Assembly: GCA_016215305.1 (NCBI GenBank)
Contig: JACRKI010000064.1
Span: 1-23,193 of the forward strand
Length of the DNA: 23,193 nt
DNA from: Candidatus Woesearchaeota archaeon
GTDB taxonomy: Archaea > Nanobdellota > Nanobdellia > Woesearchaeales > DSVV01
Reading direction: 5' to 3'
Under the pieces are notes generated by a model. That model was not told the DNA's origin and ran no database searches. It saw only the letters and a list, made by a program, of their open reading frames with translations. Positions 12,126 to 19,869 of the stretch are shown here, piece after piece (within the stretch, counting starts at the first letter, position 1; each line of letters begins with the position of its first letter). The position numbers and the translations under genes are program-made.

Positions 12126-13958
12126 ATGGTGAATGAAGAATTAATCCAAATCTCAACAGATATGAAAAAACAAAAAGCAGCTGTATCTCTCTTTTACGCA
12201 GAAATAATTCCACTTCTCATCGCAAAAAAACATTCTAAAAAACAGATCAATCAACTCAAAGTCAAACTCTGCGGCAAATATCATCTCAAAAAAATTCCAA
12301 CAGACATTGACATTATGATGCACGCATCAGAATCTGATCTCAAAAAAATCAAGAAAACGCTTTTGACAAAACCAATCAGATGCATGAGCGGAGTTGCGCC
12401 AATCGCGGTTATGTCTGCGCCAGCTGCATGCCCGCACGGCAAATGCACGTTTTGTCCTGGCGGTCCGGGAAGCGAATTCGGCGATGTTCCGCAAAGTTAC
12501 ACTGGCAATGAACCATCCACAATGCGCGCAATCCGCGCGGGATTTGAATCCTACATTATTGTCTTCAATAGACTCGAGCAATATGTTGTTTCCGGTCATG
12601 TTCCTCAAAAAGCAGAAGTCATCATTCAAGGAGGAACATTTCCCGCGACACTGCTCGCATATCAAAAAGAATTTGTTTGTGACATTTATCAAGCGCTCAA
12701 TGATTTTGCAAGCATGTTTTTCAAACATTCCGAACCGAAGGTTCGCAATGCATTAGAAACTAAACAAAAGTTTCAAATGCAAGCAAATGTTGGCAATCAG
12801 ACTGTTGTGATTCATGTTGAAAAAATCAAAGAATTCTTTGAACTGCATCAGGATATTCGCGCAGAAGGAAGACAAGCGCGCATAAACAAAAAAATTCTTG
12901 CAGTAAAAAATAAACGCAGGACAACCCTTGAAAAAGAGCAGAAACGAAACGAAACTTCTGCGATTCGCTGCGTTGGTCTGACCATTGAAACAAAACCAGA
13001 CTGGGGTTTTGGATTCCACGGCAACGCGCTTCTTGAACTCGGCGTGACAAGAATTGAACTTGGCGTTCAGAGTGTGTATGAAGAACCACTCCGAGTCACG
13101 CATCGCGGTCATACGCTTGCAGATTCCATTCGTTCGATTCGGGAGCTGAAAGATTTAGGATTTAAAGTTAATTTTCATTATATGCTTGGTCTTCCTGCAA
13201 CCACAAAAGAAATGGATGTTGTCGGGCTTCGCACCTTATTTGATGATCCAAGGTATCGTCCAGACATGCTGAAAATCTATCCATGCATGGTCATGAAAGG
13301 CACTCCTCTTTTTCATATATGGAAAGCTGGCAAATATCAGCCCATGACCACCGCAACAGCAGCAGAAATCATTGCAGATTTTATGCGATACATTCCTTCG
13401 TATTGCCGCGTTATGCGCGTCCAGCGGGATATTCCAACGCACGTGACAGAAGCTGGCGTTGACAAAACAAATCTTCGGCAATATATTGACAAGATTATGC
13501 AGGAAAAGAAAATTCAGACGCAGGAAATTCGCAGTCGTGAAGTTGGTTTTTTGGTCTCAAAACATCCAAACATTGTTTTGGAAGATCCAACGCTTCGTGT
13601 GTTGGAATATGATGCGTCTGATGGAAAAGAATTTTTTATTTCTTTTGAAGACCTCAAAAATAACGCATTGTTTGGATTTTTGCGCTTGCGGTTTCCTGGA
13701 GAATGTTTACGTGATGAAATGACACGAGACAGCGCGCTTATTCGGGAACTCCACATTTATGGAGAAGCTGCTGCGTTTGGACAGCTTGGAACTATTCAGC
13801 ATCGCGGACTTGGCAAAAAGCTCATGAAAAAAGCAGAGGAAATCGCAAAGCAAAACAGAAAAGATAAAATGATCGTGATCTCTGCAGTGGGAACAAGGAA
13901 ATATTATAAAAAGCTCGGCTATGTTCGTGAAGGAGTTTATATGGTGAAAGAGATTTAA
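12126..13958 (+). CDS. elp3: Elp3 tRNA wobble-uridine modification enzyme, carrying a palindromic insertion
   Basis: This 610-residue archaeal Elp3 has a radical-SAM domain with the cysteine motif C102-x4-C107-x2-C110 (CPHGKCTFC) followed by PGGPGS. A C-terminal GNAT acetyltransferase domain (from about residue 500) has IQHRGLGKKLMKKAEE and YYKKLGYVREG. Elp3 puts the carboxymethyl group on U34 of tRNAs using SAM and acetyl-CoA. The protein is longer than usual. Residues 201-218 (HSEPKVRNALETKQKFQM) are encoded by a 54-nt twin-hairpin repeat that also occurs in the next gene. The insertion lies in a region rich in charged residues between conserved blocks, probably a surface loop. The NSUN gene follows after 2 nt, so they form an operon. 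Confidence 0.9.
   Translation: MVNEELIQISTDMKKQKAAVSLFYAEIIPLLIAKKHSKKQINQLKVKLCGKYHLKKIPTDIDIMMHASESDLKKIKKTLLTKPIRCMSGVAPIAVMSAPAACPHGKCTFCPGGPGSEFGDVPQSYTGNEPSTMRAIRAGFESYIIVFNRLEQYVVSGHVPQKAEVIIQGGTFPATLLAYQKEFVCDIYQALNDFASMFFKHSEPKVRNALETKQKFQMQANVGNQTVVIHVEKIKEFFELHQDIRAEGRQARINKKILAVKNKRRTTLEKEQKRNETSAIRCVGLTIETKPDWGFGFHGNALLELGVTRIELGVQSVYEEPLRVTHRGHTLADSIRSIRELKDLGFKVNFHYMLGLPATTKEMDVVGLRTLFDDPRYRPDMLKIYPCMVMKGTPLFHIWKAGKYQPMTTATAAEIIADFMRYIPSYCRVMRVQRDIPTHVTEAGVDKTNLRQYIDKIMQEKKIQTQEIRSREVGFLVSKHPNIVLEDPTLRVLEYDASDGKEFFISFEDLKNNALFGFLRLRFPGECLRDEMTRDSALIRELHIYGEAAAFGQLGTIQHRGLGKKLMKKAEEIAKQNRKDKMIVISAVGTRKYYKKLGYVREGVYMVKEI
12726..12779 (+). repeat. In-frame twin-hairpin palindromic element, copy 1 (in elp3)
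   Basis: The 54 nt run from CAT to ATG and form two tandem hairpins: CATTcCGAACC-gaa-GGTTCGcAATG, then CATTaGAAACT-loop-AGTTTCaAATG. The copy at 14012-14065 has the same length, 50 of 54 identical bases, and is translated in the same frame. All differences are in loops, or in one place create an extra C-G pair. Confidence 0.85.
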
Positions 13959-13960
13959 TT

Positions 13961-15079
13961 ATGGGAAAATCAAAAAAAAATAAACATAAGCAAAATCAAC
14001 AAGAAGAAAAACATTCCGAACCAAAGGTTCGCAATGCATTAGAAACTCAAAAAGAGTTTCAAATGGAAGAGAAACAAATAGCAGTCGCCATAAGCGAAGA
14101 TGACTTCGAGACAGCAGATGAATCCCTCGAACCATTTCACAACAAAGACAAAATAGAATTCAAGCCTGCGTTCATTGAGCATTATTCCAAACTCACTGAT
14201 TGGGAAACCTATAAAAAATATTCTCTCTCTTTCTTACGAAGATCGATTCGTGTCAATACTCTCAAAATTTCTGTTCAAAAAATTCAAGAGCGACTTTCAA
14301 AGGATTGGATTTTAACTCCAATTCCCTGGTGCAAAGAAGGTTTTTGGATTGAACATCGAGGAGTTGGCAAAGAAAAAAGACGTGACATTGGCAATCTTAT
14401 TGAACACGCGCTTGGATTTATGTATGTGCAGGAAGCTGCGTCCATGATTCCTCCAGTTGTTCTTGATCCGCAGCCTGGAGAAATAATTTTAGATATGTGC
14501 TCCGCGCCAGGAAGCAAAGCGACACAAATCGCGCAATACATGGAAAATAAAGGACTTTTGATCGCGAATGATTTTACCTATCAACGATTGCAGGCGCTTG
14601 GATTAAACGTGCAAAGAAATGGAATTACCAACATCGTGATTACACAAATGTATGGGCATTGGTTCAAGGATTTTCAGTTTGATCGCATTCTTTTGGATGC
14701 TCCTTGTTCTGGAACAGGAACAATTCGTAAATCTTTGAAAACAATTTTGATGTGGAATCGTTCTGGCATAAAACAGCTTGCGGGGCAACAGCGGCAATTG
14801 ATTGAAACCGCGTTTACTAATTTGAAATCCGGCGGTGTTATGGTGTATTCGACGTGTTCCAATGAACCAGAAGAAGATGAAGCAGTTGTCAGTTTTTTGC
14901 TTGAGAAAAATCCTGGCGCTGTTTGTGAGGAGATTGATTTGCCTATCAAACATGGTCCAGCAGTTTTAGAATTTGAAGGTAAAAAATATAATCATGGTGT
15001 GAAAAATTGTTTGCGCTTATGGCCGCAGGATAATGATACAGAAGGTTTCTTTATTGCGAAGATTAGGAAGAAAGACTAG
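13961..15079 (+). CDS. NOP2/Sun (RsmB/RsmF) family RNA m5C methyltransferase
   Basis: This 372-residue enzyme has a SAM-binding motif DMCSAPGSKATQIA (residues 178-191), the first conserved cysteine in DAPCSG (C249) and the catalytic cysteine in the TCS motif (C299). This is the two-cysteine layout of NSUN 5-methylcytosine methyltransferases, which act on tRNA or rRNA. The RNA target cannot be told from sequence. The N-terminus is Lys/Gln-rich and carries, at residues 18-35, the same 18-residue segment as Elp3, encoded by the twin-hairpin repeat. It begins 2 nt after elp3, so the operon couples two RNA-modifying enzymes. Its stop overlaps the stop of the convergent 44-residue gene. Confidence 0.88.
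   Translation: MGKSKKNKHKQNQQEEKHSEPKVRNALETQKEFQMEEKQIAVAISEDDFETADESLEPFHNKDKIEFKPAFIEHYSKLTDWETYKKYSLSFLRRSIRVNTLKISVQKIQERLSKDWILTPIPWCKEGFWIEHRGVGKEKRRDIGNLIEHALGFMYVQEAASMIPPVVLDPQPGEIILDMCSAPGSKATQIAQYMENKGLLIANDFTYQRLQALGLNVQRNGITNIVITQMYGHWFKDFQFDRILLDAPCSGTGTIRKSLKTILMWNRSGIKQLAGQQRQLIETAFTNLKSGGVMVYSTCSNEPEEDEAVVSFLLEKNPGAVCEEIDLPIKHGPAVLEFEGKKYNHGVKNCLRLWPQDNDTEGFFIAKIRKKD
14012..14065 (+). repeat. In-frame twin-hairpin palindromic element, copy 2 (in the NSUN gene)
   Basis: Hairpins CATTcCGAACC-aaa-GGTTCGcAATG and CATTaGAAACTC-AAAAA-GAGTTTCaAATG. The second stem is one pair longer than in copy 1, because two changes (C and G) occur together. It lies in the low-complexity N-terminal extension of the enzyme. 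Confidence 0.85.
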
Positions 15080-15210
15080 AGAAAGAAAAAAACAATAACT
15101 GTAAAGAGTGCGAGAAGATAAAACCAGAGCACTTCTTTTTTTGGCACGATCAGTAATATAACTGTTTCGAGCAATAAAATCCATGATTGAACACTAATGA
15201 CTTCAAACAT
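15076..15210 (-). CDS. 44-residue two-helix membrane micro-protein
   Basis: The frame starts at ATG 15210 and ends at TAG 15076-15078. It reads MFEVISVQSWILLLETVILL, then IVPKKEVLWFYLLALFTVIVFFFL: two hydrophobic helices joined by PKKE. Its ATG overlaps the end of the upstream 60-residue gene by 8 nt (ATGTTTGA), the mark of translational coupling, which is the main evidence that it is real. Its stop overlaps the convergent NSUN stop by 2 nt. Function unknown. Confidence 0.5.
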   Translation of the reverse strand: MFEVISVQSWILLLETVILLIVPKKEVLWFYLLALFTVIVFFFL

Positions 15211-15385
15211 ATTTAGCACCTGCAATTAGTCCAAAGCCAACCGTTGCCAATATTCCTGCAATGATCTCTACAAGAGGATTTGTCGCTAATTTTACAATAA
15301 CAATCGCAACGACAATAAGGACAATTCCTGAAATGTCAAACGCAAGACTCAAGCGTGTTTTTCCTTTTTTGTTCATCGTATCCAT
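15203..15385 (-). CDS. 60-residue two-helix membrane micro-protein
   Basis: A basic N-terminus (MNKKGKTR) is followed by two glycine/isoleucine-rich hydrophobic helices (about residues 13-32 and 37-56). A TATA-like GATTAAATAG lies 13-22 nt before the first ATG (15385) and 22-31 nt before the second in-frame ATG (15376). The start at 15376 therefore fits a leaderless transcript better. It is coupled by overlap with the 44-residue gene. Family not recognised. Confidence 0.5.
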   Translation of the reverse strand: MDTMNKKGKTRLSLAFDISGIVLIVVAIVIVKLATNPLVEIIAGILATVGFGLIAGAKYV

Positions 15386-15431
15386 AAAGCACTACTTCTA
15401 TTTAATCATTTCTATGTTTTAAGTCTTCTCT

Positions 15432-15507
15432 CACGAACCAGAAAAAAATATTCGCACCGGCAACGCAAACACACGAACTAAGAAAGGCTCTGGCAAGGCA
15501 TGTAATT
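15432..15507 (+). repeat. CACGAAC-type dispersed repeat, copy 4 (uninterrupted end)
   Basis: It starts CACGAACCAG, contains CACGAAC again, and ends CTGGCAAGGCATGTAATT. This end is the uninterrupted form of the sequence split by the 48-bp insertion at 8022-8069. It lies between the divergent micro-protein promoter and the kinase gene end. Confidence 0.55.
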
Positions 15508-15616
15508 TTGATTTATTTCTTTATGAATTATTCTTTGAGAATTTCTTTTATAACAGATATTAACATGATAATTATGTAAAGATACTTTTAACGTTGCTTG
15601 TTCGTGAAGAAGACAA

Positions 15617-16186
15617 CTAAAAATTATTTTCTTTCAAAATTCTCTTTACTTCTCCATAGACTTCTTCTGTGCTTAGAATTGTTGTATCAACTTTGTAATA
15701 TTTTGTTTTTTCTTTAAAGAAATCTTCAGTTTCCTGTCTTAAAATGTTCCAATATCTATCTTGCTTCTTGTGCAAACTTCTCTCTTGCAGCCTTGTTTGT
15801 GTTTGCTCATTTGAGCATACTGTCTGAATCACAATGGTTTCTTTCTCGAGCGGCAGTTGCTTTGCAAATTCATCTATTCTTTTGAGAATGTGTTCTTTTT
15901 CCTCGTTTCTAATCTTGCCGTACTTTGCCTGCGCACTCGTATGCGCGTACTGGAAATGCACGCTGCGCTCTGCAATTATCTTTTTGTCTTTATTTGTACT
16001 GCTTTGTTTGTCTCTATTGAAATAGTATTCTGTAAACCAAAGAATTGCCTGTATTTTATCATTTTCCACTGCAAGCGGGATCTTTTTTATTCCGTCTTCT
16101 ATTGCAACAGCATATCCTTCTTTTTCCAATCTTTTGATTACTGTTGATTTGCCAGAACACGGATCGCCGACAAGAATGACTTTCAT
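15617..16186 (-). CDS. P-loop NTPase / small-molecule kinase-like protein
   Basis: This 189-residue protein opens with a strand and Walker A loop, MKVILVGDPCSGKST (residues 1-15). An acidic-aromatic region with the helix PLAVENDKIQAILWFTEYYFNRD follows, then AERSVHFQYAHTSAQAKYG, which resembles the DRS-type motif of deoxynucleoside kinases (here ERS). A basic LID-like stretch, TRLQERSLHKKQDRYW, comes next. It resembles thymidylate/deoxynucleoside kinase-like or AAA_28 NTPases. The substrate is unknown. A TATA box (16208-16217) lies 22-31 nt upstream. Confidence 0.65.
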   Translation of the reverse strand: MKVILVGDPCSGKSTVIKRLEKEGYAVAIEDGIKKIPLAVENDKIQAILWFTEYYFNRDKQSSTNKDKKIIAERSVHFQYAHTSAQAKYGKIRNEEKEHILKRIDEFAKQLPLEKETIVIQTVCSNEQTQTRLQERSLHKKQDRYWNILRQETEDFFKEKTKYYKVDTTILSTEEVYGEVKRILKENNF

Positions 16187-16207
16187 GATTTTTTGGAGAA
16201 TCTTAAT

Positions 16208-16217
16208 TATTATAAAG
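16208..16217 (-). promoter_or_regulatory. TATA box of the P-loop kinase-like gene
   Basis: CTTTATAATA on the minus strand lies 22-31 nt before the ATG at 16186. Confidence 0.45.
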
Positions 16218-16234
16218 TTGTTGTAGAAAAAGAC

Positions 16235-17182
16235 TTAAGCTCTCACATACATGGGACATTCAGGAGTGTATAATTTTGATTTTGAAAAGCCAAATTGCTC
16301 AGTTTCTCCAAGTACGTCTTCTCCTTCTGTACCTTTATTTCCTATAATGAAAATTCCCTGTTTTTGAAGTACTTGACGTGCTGATGTAAGCGCCCTTTTT
16401 CTTCCTTCTTCTGTCATGTATTTCATTGCATTTCTCAAGCATACAACATCAAAAGTCCCTTCGAGTCCTTGCTCTGTAAGAGGATGCATAAGATTTGCAA
16501 CATAAAAATTTGCTTTTACTCTTATTCTTTTTTTAACTCTCAGCTCAGGATATCCCCATTGACTCTTAACTTGTTCAAAATATTTATTCCGTATTCTTTC
16601 TGGCATAAGATCTATTCCTGGATCATAACGGGAATACATACCTTCTCTTGCAGTTTCAATTGCATGCGGATTAATGTCTATACCAACGATTCTTGCTCTT
16701 TTCTTTGCTTCTGCAAGCGCTATTGCAATCGTGTATGTTTCTGCTCCATTTCCACATGCTGCAGAAAGAATATTATAACTTCCTACTTCTGCTGCTGCTT
16801 CTAAGACTCTTGCCCCGATGTCATCTCTCATAAAGTTGCTTGTTGATGGACAAAATTTTCTCATAAAAATTCTTCTTGCATCTTCATCTGTTGCTAATCG
16901 TTTCTCTAACTCTTTTGCATGTCTTGGATTTAGATATTCTTTTTTAGGTTCTAGAATCCCAAGTGAAATCAGAATTGTAATATCATCATCATGCACTCCT
17001 CTCCAAATCATGCTCACTCTCCCGAGACTAAGACCTGTTTCTTCTTCAATAATTTTCCATAACATCTTTCTTGTTGCAAAGAATTCTGAGTTTACTCTAT
17101 CTCCTTTTTCTCTATTTTTTATTCTATTTAAGCGGTAATATAATGCATTCGGGCTATTCCAATCTGGTCTCATTGCAATCAC
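16235..17182 (-). CDS. CheR-like SAM-dependent methyltransferase
   Basis: The last gene of the five-gene operon encodes 315 residues. The C-terminal 200 resemble CheR protein-glutamate methyltransferases in order: TSNFMRDD, SAACGNGAETYTIAIALAEA (SAM motif I), VGIDINPHAIETAREGMYSR, then FDVVCLRNAMKYMTEEGRKR and a glycine-rich end (QGIFIIG). The N-terminal 100 residues are basic and different from CheR. No chemoreceptor or other che gene is nearby, so chemotaxis is not supported and the target is unknown. The GTG start overlaps the peptidase stop (GTGA); an ATG 3 codons later (17173) is an alternative. Confidence 0.75.
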   Translation of the reverse strand: MIAMRPDWNSPNALYYRLNRIKNREKGDRVNSEFFATRKMLWKIIEEETGLSLGRVSMIWRGVHDDDITILISLGILEPKKEYLNPRHAKELEKRLATDEDARRIFMRKFCPSTSNFMRDDIGARVLEAAAEVGSYNILSAACGNGAETYTIAIALAEAKKRARIVGIDINPHAIETAREGMYSRYDPGIDLMPERIRNKYFEQVKSQWGYPELRVKKRIRVKANFYVANLMHPLTEQGLEGTFDVVCLRNAMKYMTEEGRKRALTSARQVLQKQGIFIIGNKGTEGEDVLGETEQFGFSKSKLYTPECPMYVRA

Positions 17183-17742
17183 TTCTTATGCAATTGCGGA
17201 AAAAGCACTCTATCATCAAGCGTTCTTTGATAATCTTTGAATACAATTGGCACTGATTCTTTTGGTGATCCTTTGCAAACAACAAGATGAAGATGCGGAC
17301 CTGTGGAAAGTCCAGTATTTCCACTCCAACCGATTGGTTGTCCTTGCTCGATTCTTGTATTTCTTCCTGTCTTTTTCCAGCGCTCTTTTAATTCATAATC
17401 CACTCCTTGATAATACAGATGCGCGTAAACCGCAAACGTTCCATCATCATGGCATAGGGTAACAAAATTCATTTCTTTTGCTGCTCTTTTTTTCAATTCA
17501 GAGTCCGCATCATCTTGCAAAAAATCTGCATAATTAAACCTTCCAGAATCTTGCCATTGCACCACAAATCCTGCGCGTGCGGCGCGAAGCTGTGTTCCTT
17601 CTGCTAATCCAAAATCTACTGCGTATCTACTGTCATGATAGCGATTTGGTTTTCGGTGCGTTCCATAATCTTGCGTTCTCTGCCCCCCAAAAAATCCTTG
17701 AGTAATTTGGACAGGAGTTGAAAATGGGAGAGTGTAGGTCAT
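17179..17742 (-). CDS. M23 (LytM-type) metallopeptidase
   Basis: This 187-residue protein is essentially one peptidase domain. It has H36...D43 (YHDSRYAVDFG), the strand GTQLRAARAGFVV, YAHL (H108) and SGNTGLSTGPHLHL with H150 and H152. These match the zinc ligands and catalytic His of M23 endopeptidases, which cut glycine- or peptidoglycan-type cross-links. No signal peptide is visible, which is odd for an enzyme that usually acts outside the cell. The ATG is preceded by GGTGA, complementary to the archaeal anti-SD, and lies 2 nt after the upstream stop. Most archaea lack murein, so the substrate may be a bacterial neighbour's wall or another peptide. Confidence 0.85.
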   Translation of the reverse strand: MTYTLPFSTPVQITQGFFGGQRTQDYGTHRKPNRYHDSRYAVDFGLAEGTQLRAARAGFVVQWQDSGRFNYADFLQDDADSELKKRAAKEMNFVTLCHDDGTFAVYAHLYYQGVDYELKERWKKTGRNTRIEQGQPIGWSGNTGLSTGPHLHLVVCKGSPKESVPIVFKDYQRTLDDRVLFPQLHKK

Positions 17743-17744
17743 TT

Positions 17745-18631
17745 TTATTCACCACATACATACAACACTGCATTAGGATGCCCTTTCGTTTTAAAGCGTT
17801 CAGTGATGTCATTTCCATGTGCGGCACCAATGTTCACCACATATCCTCGTGGCGCATCCTGATGTTCTTTCATCCATTCTTGTGCCAGTTGAAGTGAATT
17901 GTCATATGCTGCATTACTTCTTTTTTTAGTTGTTTCTTCGAGTTTTTTATCTTGTGCCTTCGCGCGACTTTGATACGTGGTATCAATACCATGCGCTTTG
18001 AAATACTCCCATAGTTCTCTATCTTCTTGATAAAAATCTTTAGATAGTTTGTTATATATTCTTCTTGATTCATTGATTCCCAACCAAATACAGGGAATTG
18101 TTCTGTTGTGGCAAATGCGGTAAGACCCGTCTTAAACGTTTCTACAAGTTCACCTAAACCATAGGTCTGAAATACCTCTCTTGCAAAATGGACCACGAGA
18201 GATCCTTCTTCTACAGAATCTCCTTGATGCAATCCTTCTATAAATCCAACGCTTATTTTTCTCTCTTGCTGGAGTTGTTGCATTGTCAAATAAATTTGTT
18301 CTTGACAAGTAAGACCTTCCTCTGCTACTTTTCTGTATTGCTCTGCTACTTTTCTGTTTTTTTCGTATCCTGGATCTTTTGGATCTTGCAAATACACATC
18401 TGCCATTCTAAAATTACGCTCTGTATCATAATGGACATCAAAAAAATAATATGCAGTAGGTAATTTTGGATCACCGCACGTATATTCATAAAATGGTTGT
18501 AACGCGTTTGGTGGAGCAGGTGCTTCAACAACATAAGCACTCGCAACAGGATTTGCGTTTGCTCCCTTTAGTGTTGAAAGAGAAAGAAGACTTCCTGCAA
18601 TTATTCCGAAAAGTATTTTTTTGTTTCTCAT
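17745..18631 (-). pseudogene. Exported protein split by a frameshift (unknown family)
   Basis: From ATG 18631 (GAGG upstream) the protein has a clear signal peptide, MRNKKILFGIIAGSLLSLST with cleavage near GANA-NP, and a coding-like frame up to about TEQFPVFG. After about 18080 that frame turns into basic nonsense and ends at 17870. The frame one base back, from LGINESRRIYNK to NIGAAHGNDITERF and LYVCGE, is coding-like and ends at 17745. Joined, the protein would have about 295 residues. A 1-base deletion (or a -1 shift) lies near 18075-18110. EGLHQGDS and GAAHG faintly recall the TraB/ChaN/Tiki group, but that is a guess. It is the third gene of the operon. Confidence 0.6.
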
Positions 18632-18649
18632 TGCTATTCCTCGCAAAAA

Positions 18650-18985
18650 TTATTTACGAAACGCTCCTTCTTTACGCAATTGTGCAACCATCTCTCTCAG
18701 TTCTGCTTCAAGAGCGCCAGTATAATCATCAAAAACAGTTCGAAATGCAGTATATGATTCAGAATCACGACAATCATATGTTTTCAACGCATCGAGAATT
18801 GCCAACGCACCAGCATCAATATTTTCTCTTCCTTCCAGTGCTGTTTCAAGTGTGCCTTTTACTTTCTCTTGCATTTGGTGAATATCATCACTCTTCAAAT
18901 GCGGCGAGTTTCCTTTATGATAGTTCATGGGAAATCCAACATAATTCCCGACAATATGTCTTATAATATTCATTTCGTCTGCCAT
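18650..18985 (-). CDS. Soluble helical protein, function unknown
   Basis: This 111-residue protein is mostly helical and charged (for example EKVKGTLETALEGRENIDAG and LEAELREMVAQLRKEG). It has a single cysteine and no signal peptide or transmembrane segment. It begins 6 nt after the upstream stop, behind the same GGTGAATAAAAATG context seen before the peptidase start. It ends 18 nt before the exported protein. Membership in the exported/M23/CheR operon is its only functional clue; I do not recognise a family. Confidence 0.55.
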   Translation of the reverse strand: MADEMNIIRHIVGNYVGFPMNYHKGNSPHLKSDDIHQMQEKVKGTLETALEGRENIDAGALAILDALKTYDCRDSESYTAFRTVFDDYTGALEAELREMVAQLRKEGAFRK

Positions 18986-18991
18986 TTTTAT

Positions 18992-19573
18992 TCACCATTC
19001 ATACCCATACCTTTCCCAATAACTTGAATCAGTTCTTCGCAAATCAAAACTATCTGCTGCAACAGTGACTTGCCAATCATTGCAGTCATATCGCTTTCCC
19101 CAGGAGATTTCTTTATTCGCATCATACGAGGGATCATCACACGTGATAGTGACGAGATAACAAGTATATTCGGTGTCACAAGTATATTTGATGTCTGCGC
19201 ATTTGAGAACGCCATTGTCACTGCAATATTGCTCAATGCGATCTGCTTCTGATTCCTGAAATGTTTGCGTGTTGTCGCTTTCTGCAATCGCTCGCGCTTC
19301 TTGGTATTCCGCGATTGCTGTTTGTTTCGCCTGCGCTTGTTCAAACATTGCCTGCTTTTCTGCGTCAGTTATTCCATAGTCTGTGCTTTCATATTGGCTG
19401 CCTTCATATCCTTTGACAATATGCTGAATTTCATAGGATGTGGATGTGCCTTCAGAAGGATAGGTATAAGTGATTTGATTGTTTGTAGTGTCAGAAGTAT
19501 TGAATATCAAAAGTGTCATCACTGCCAAAACTGCGATGCTCGCGATGAACATTAATGCGGTGGTGGTTTTCAT
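18992..19573 (-). CDS. Membrane-anchored, cysteine-containing exported protein
   Basis: This first gene of the operon has 193 residues. An N-terminal hydrophobic helix (residues about 5-25) without a clear cleavage site suggests an anchor. A Ser/Thr/Tyr-rich linker and a Gln/Glu-rich helix (DAEKQAMFEQAQAKQTAIAE) follow. The C-terminal part has six cysteines (YCSDNG, LKCAD, YTCDTEYTCYLVTITCDD, YDCND), a pattern of disulfide-stabilised extracellular domains. The VKOR protein in this window could supply such disulfides, though that is inference. No family is recognised. The next gene follows after 6 nt. Confidence 0.6.
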   Translation of the reverse strand: MKTTTALMFIASIAVLAVMTLLIFNTSDTTNNQITYTYPSEGTSTSYEIQHIVKGYEGSQYESTDYGITDAEKQAMFEQAQAKQTAIAEYQEARAIAESDNTQTFQESEADRIEQYCSDNGVLKCADIKYTCDTEYTCYLVTITCDDPSYDANKEISWGKRYDCNDWQVTVAADSFDLRRTDSSYWERYGYEW

Positions 19574-19609
19574 TTTGTTTTCAACTTCTTTTTCACGAAA
19601 TAGTTACTG

Positions 19610-19700
19610 TCATTCGCCTGACACTTTACTCCCGAACTCGCAACGCTTTGGCGAATACAATATTTTTTTTGTTCGTGTGTTTTGCGTTGTTAGGCAATTA
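19610..19700 (-). repeat. Degenerate CACGAAC-type repeat upstream of the exported-protein operon
   Basis: TTCGCCTGACAC, GAACTCGCAACG, TTTGGCGAATACAAT and TTGTTCGTGTGTTTTGCGTT recall the blocks of the CACGAAC family and especially the degenerate copy near 8160-8205. It fills part of the 296-bp gap 19574-19869. Confidence 0.35.
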
Positions 19701-19754
19701 TTCTGTAAAATTCTCCATGAGCCACCGAGGCGAATGTGAGAATTTTATGAAATA

Positions 19755-19806
19755 AACTGAGAAAGGAGCCGACGTTCCCAAAAGAACGCCCCCCAACCCT
19801 TCTCAA
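19755..19806 (-). ncRNA. Predicted small structured RNA
   Basis: On the minus strand GAGAAGGG (19797-19804) can pair with CCTTTCTC (19759-19766) around an inner hairpin CGTTC-TTTTGG-GAACG (19773-19788). A strong promoter (19825-19838) lies about 25 nt upstream of the first stem base, and the RNA would end in a T-rich stretch. No protein frame covers it. It could be a free small RNA or the leader of the exported-protein operon at 19573; the sequence alone does not decide. Confidence 0.45.
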
Positions 19807-19824
19807 ACACCCTTTAGATTCAGG

Positions 19825-19838
19825 CTTATATTTAAAGG
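19825..19838 (-). promoter_or_regulatory. BRE/TATA promoter facing the predicted small RNA
   Basis: The minus strand reads CGAAACCTTTAAATATAAG, a BRE-like CGAAA followed by a long TATA element. It is the best-looking archaeal promoter in this part of the window, and no start codon lies at the usual distance. Confidence 0.5.
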
Positions 19839-19869
19839 TTTCGGCTATTTTATCACTAATAAGGAGTAA

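Noticed and set aside
16235..17182. Chemotaxis operon, because of the CheR-like enzyme
   Set aside because: No chemoreceptor, CheA, CheW, CheY or CheB gene is in the window, and the N-terminal part differs from CheR.
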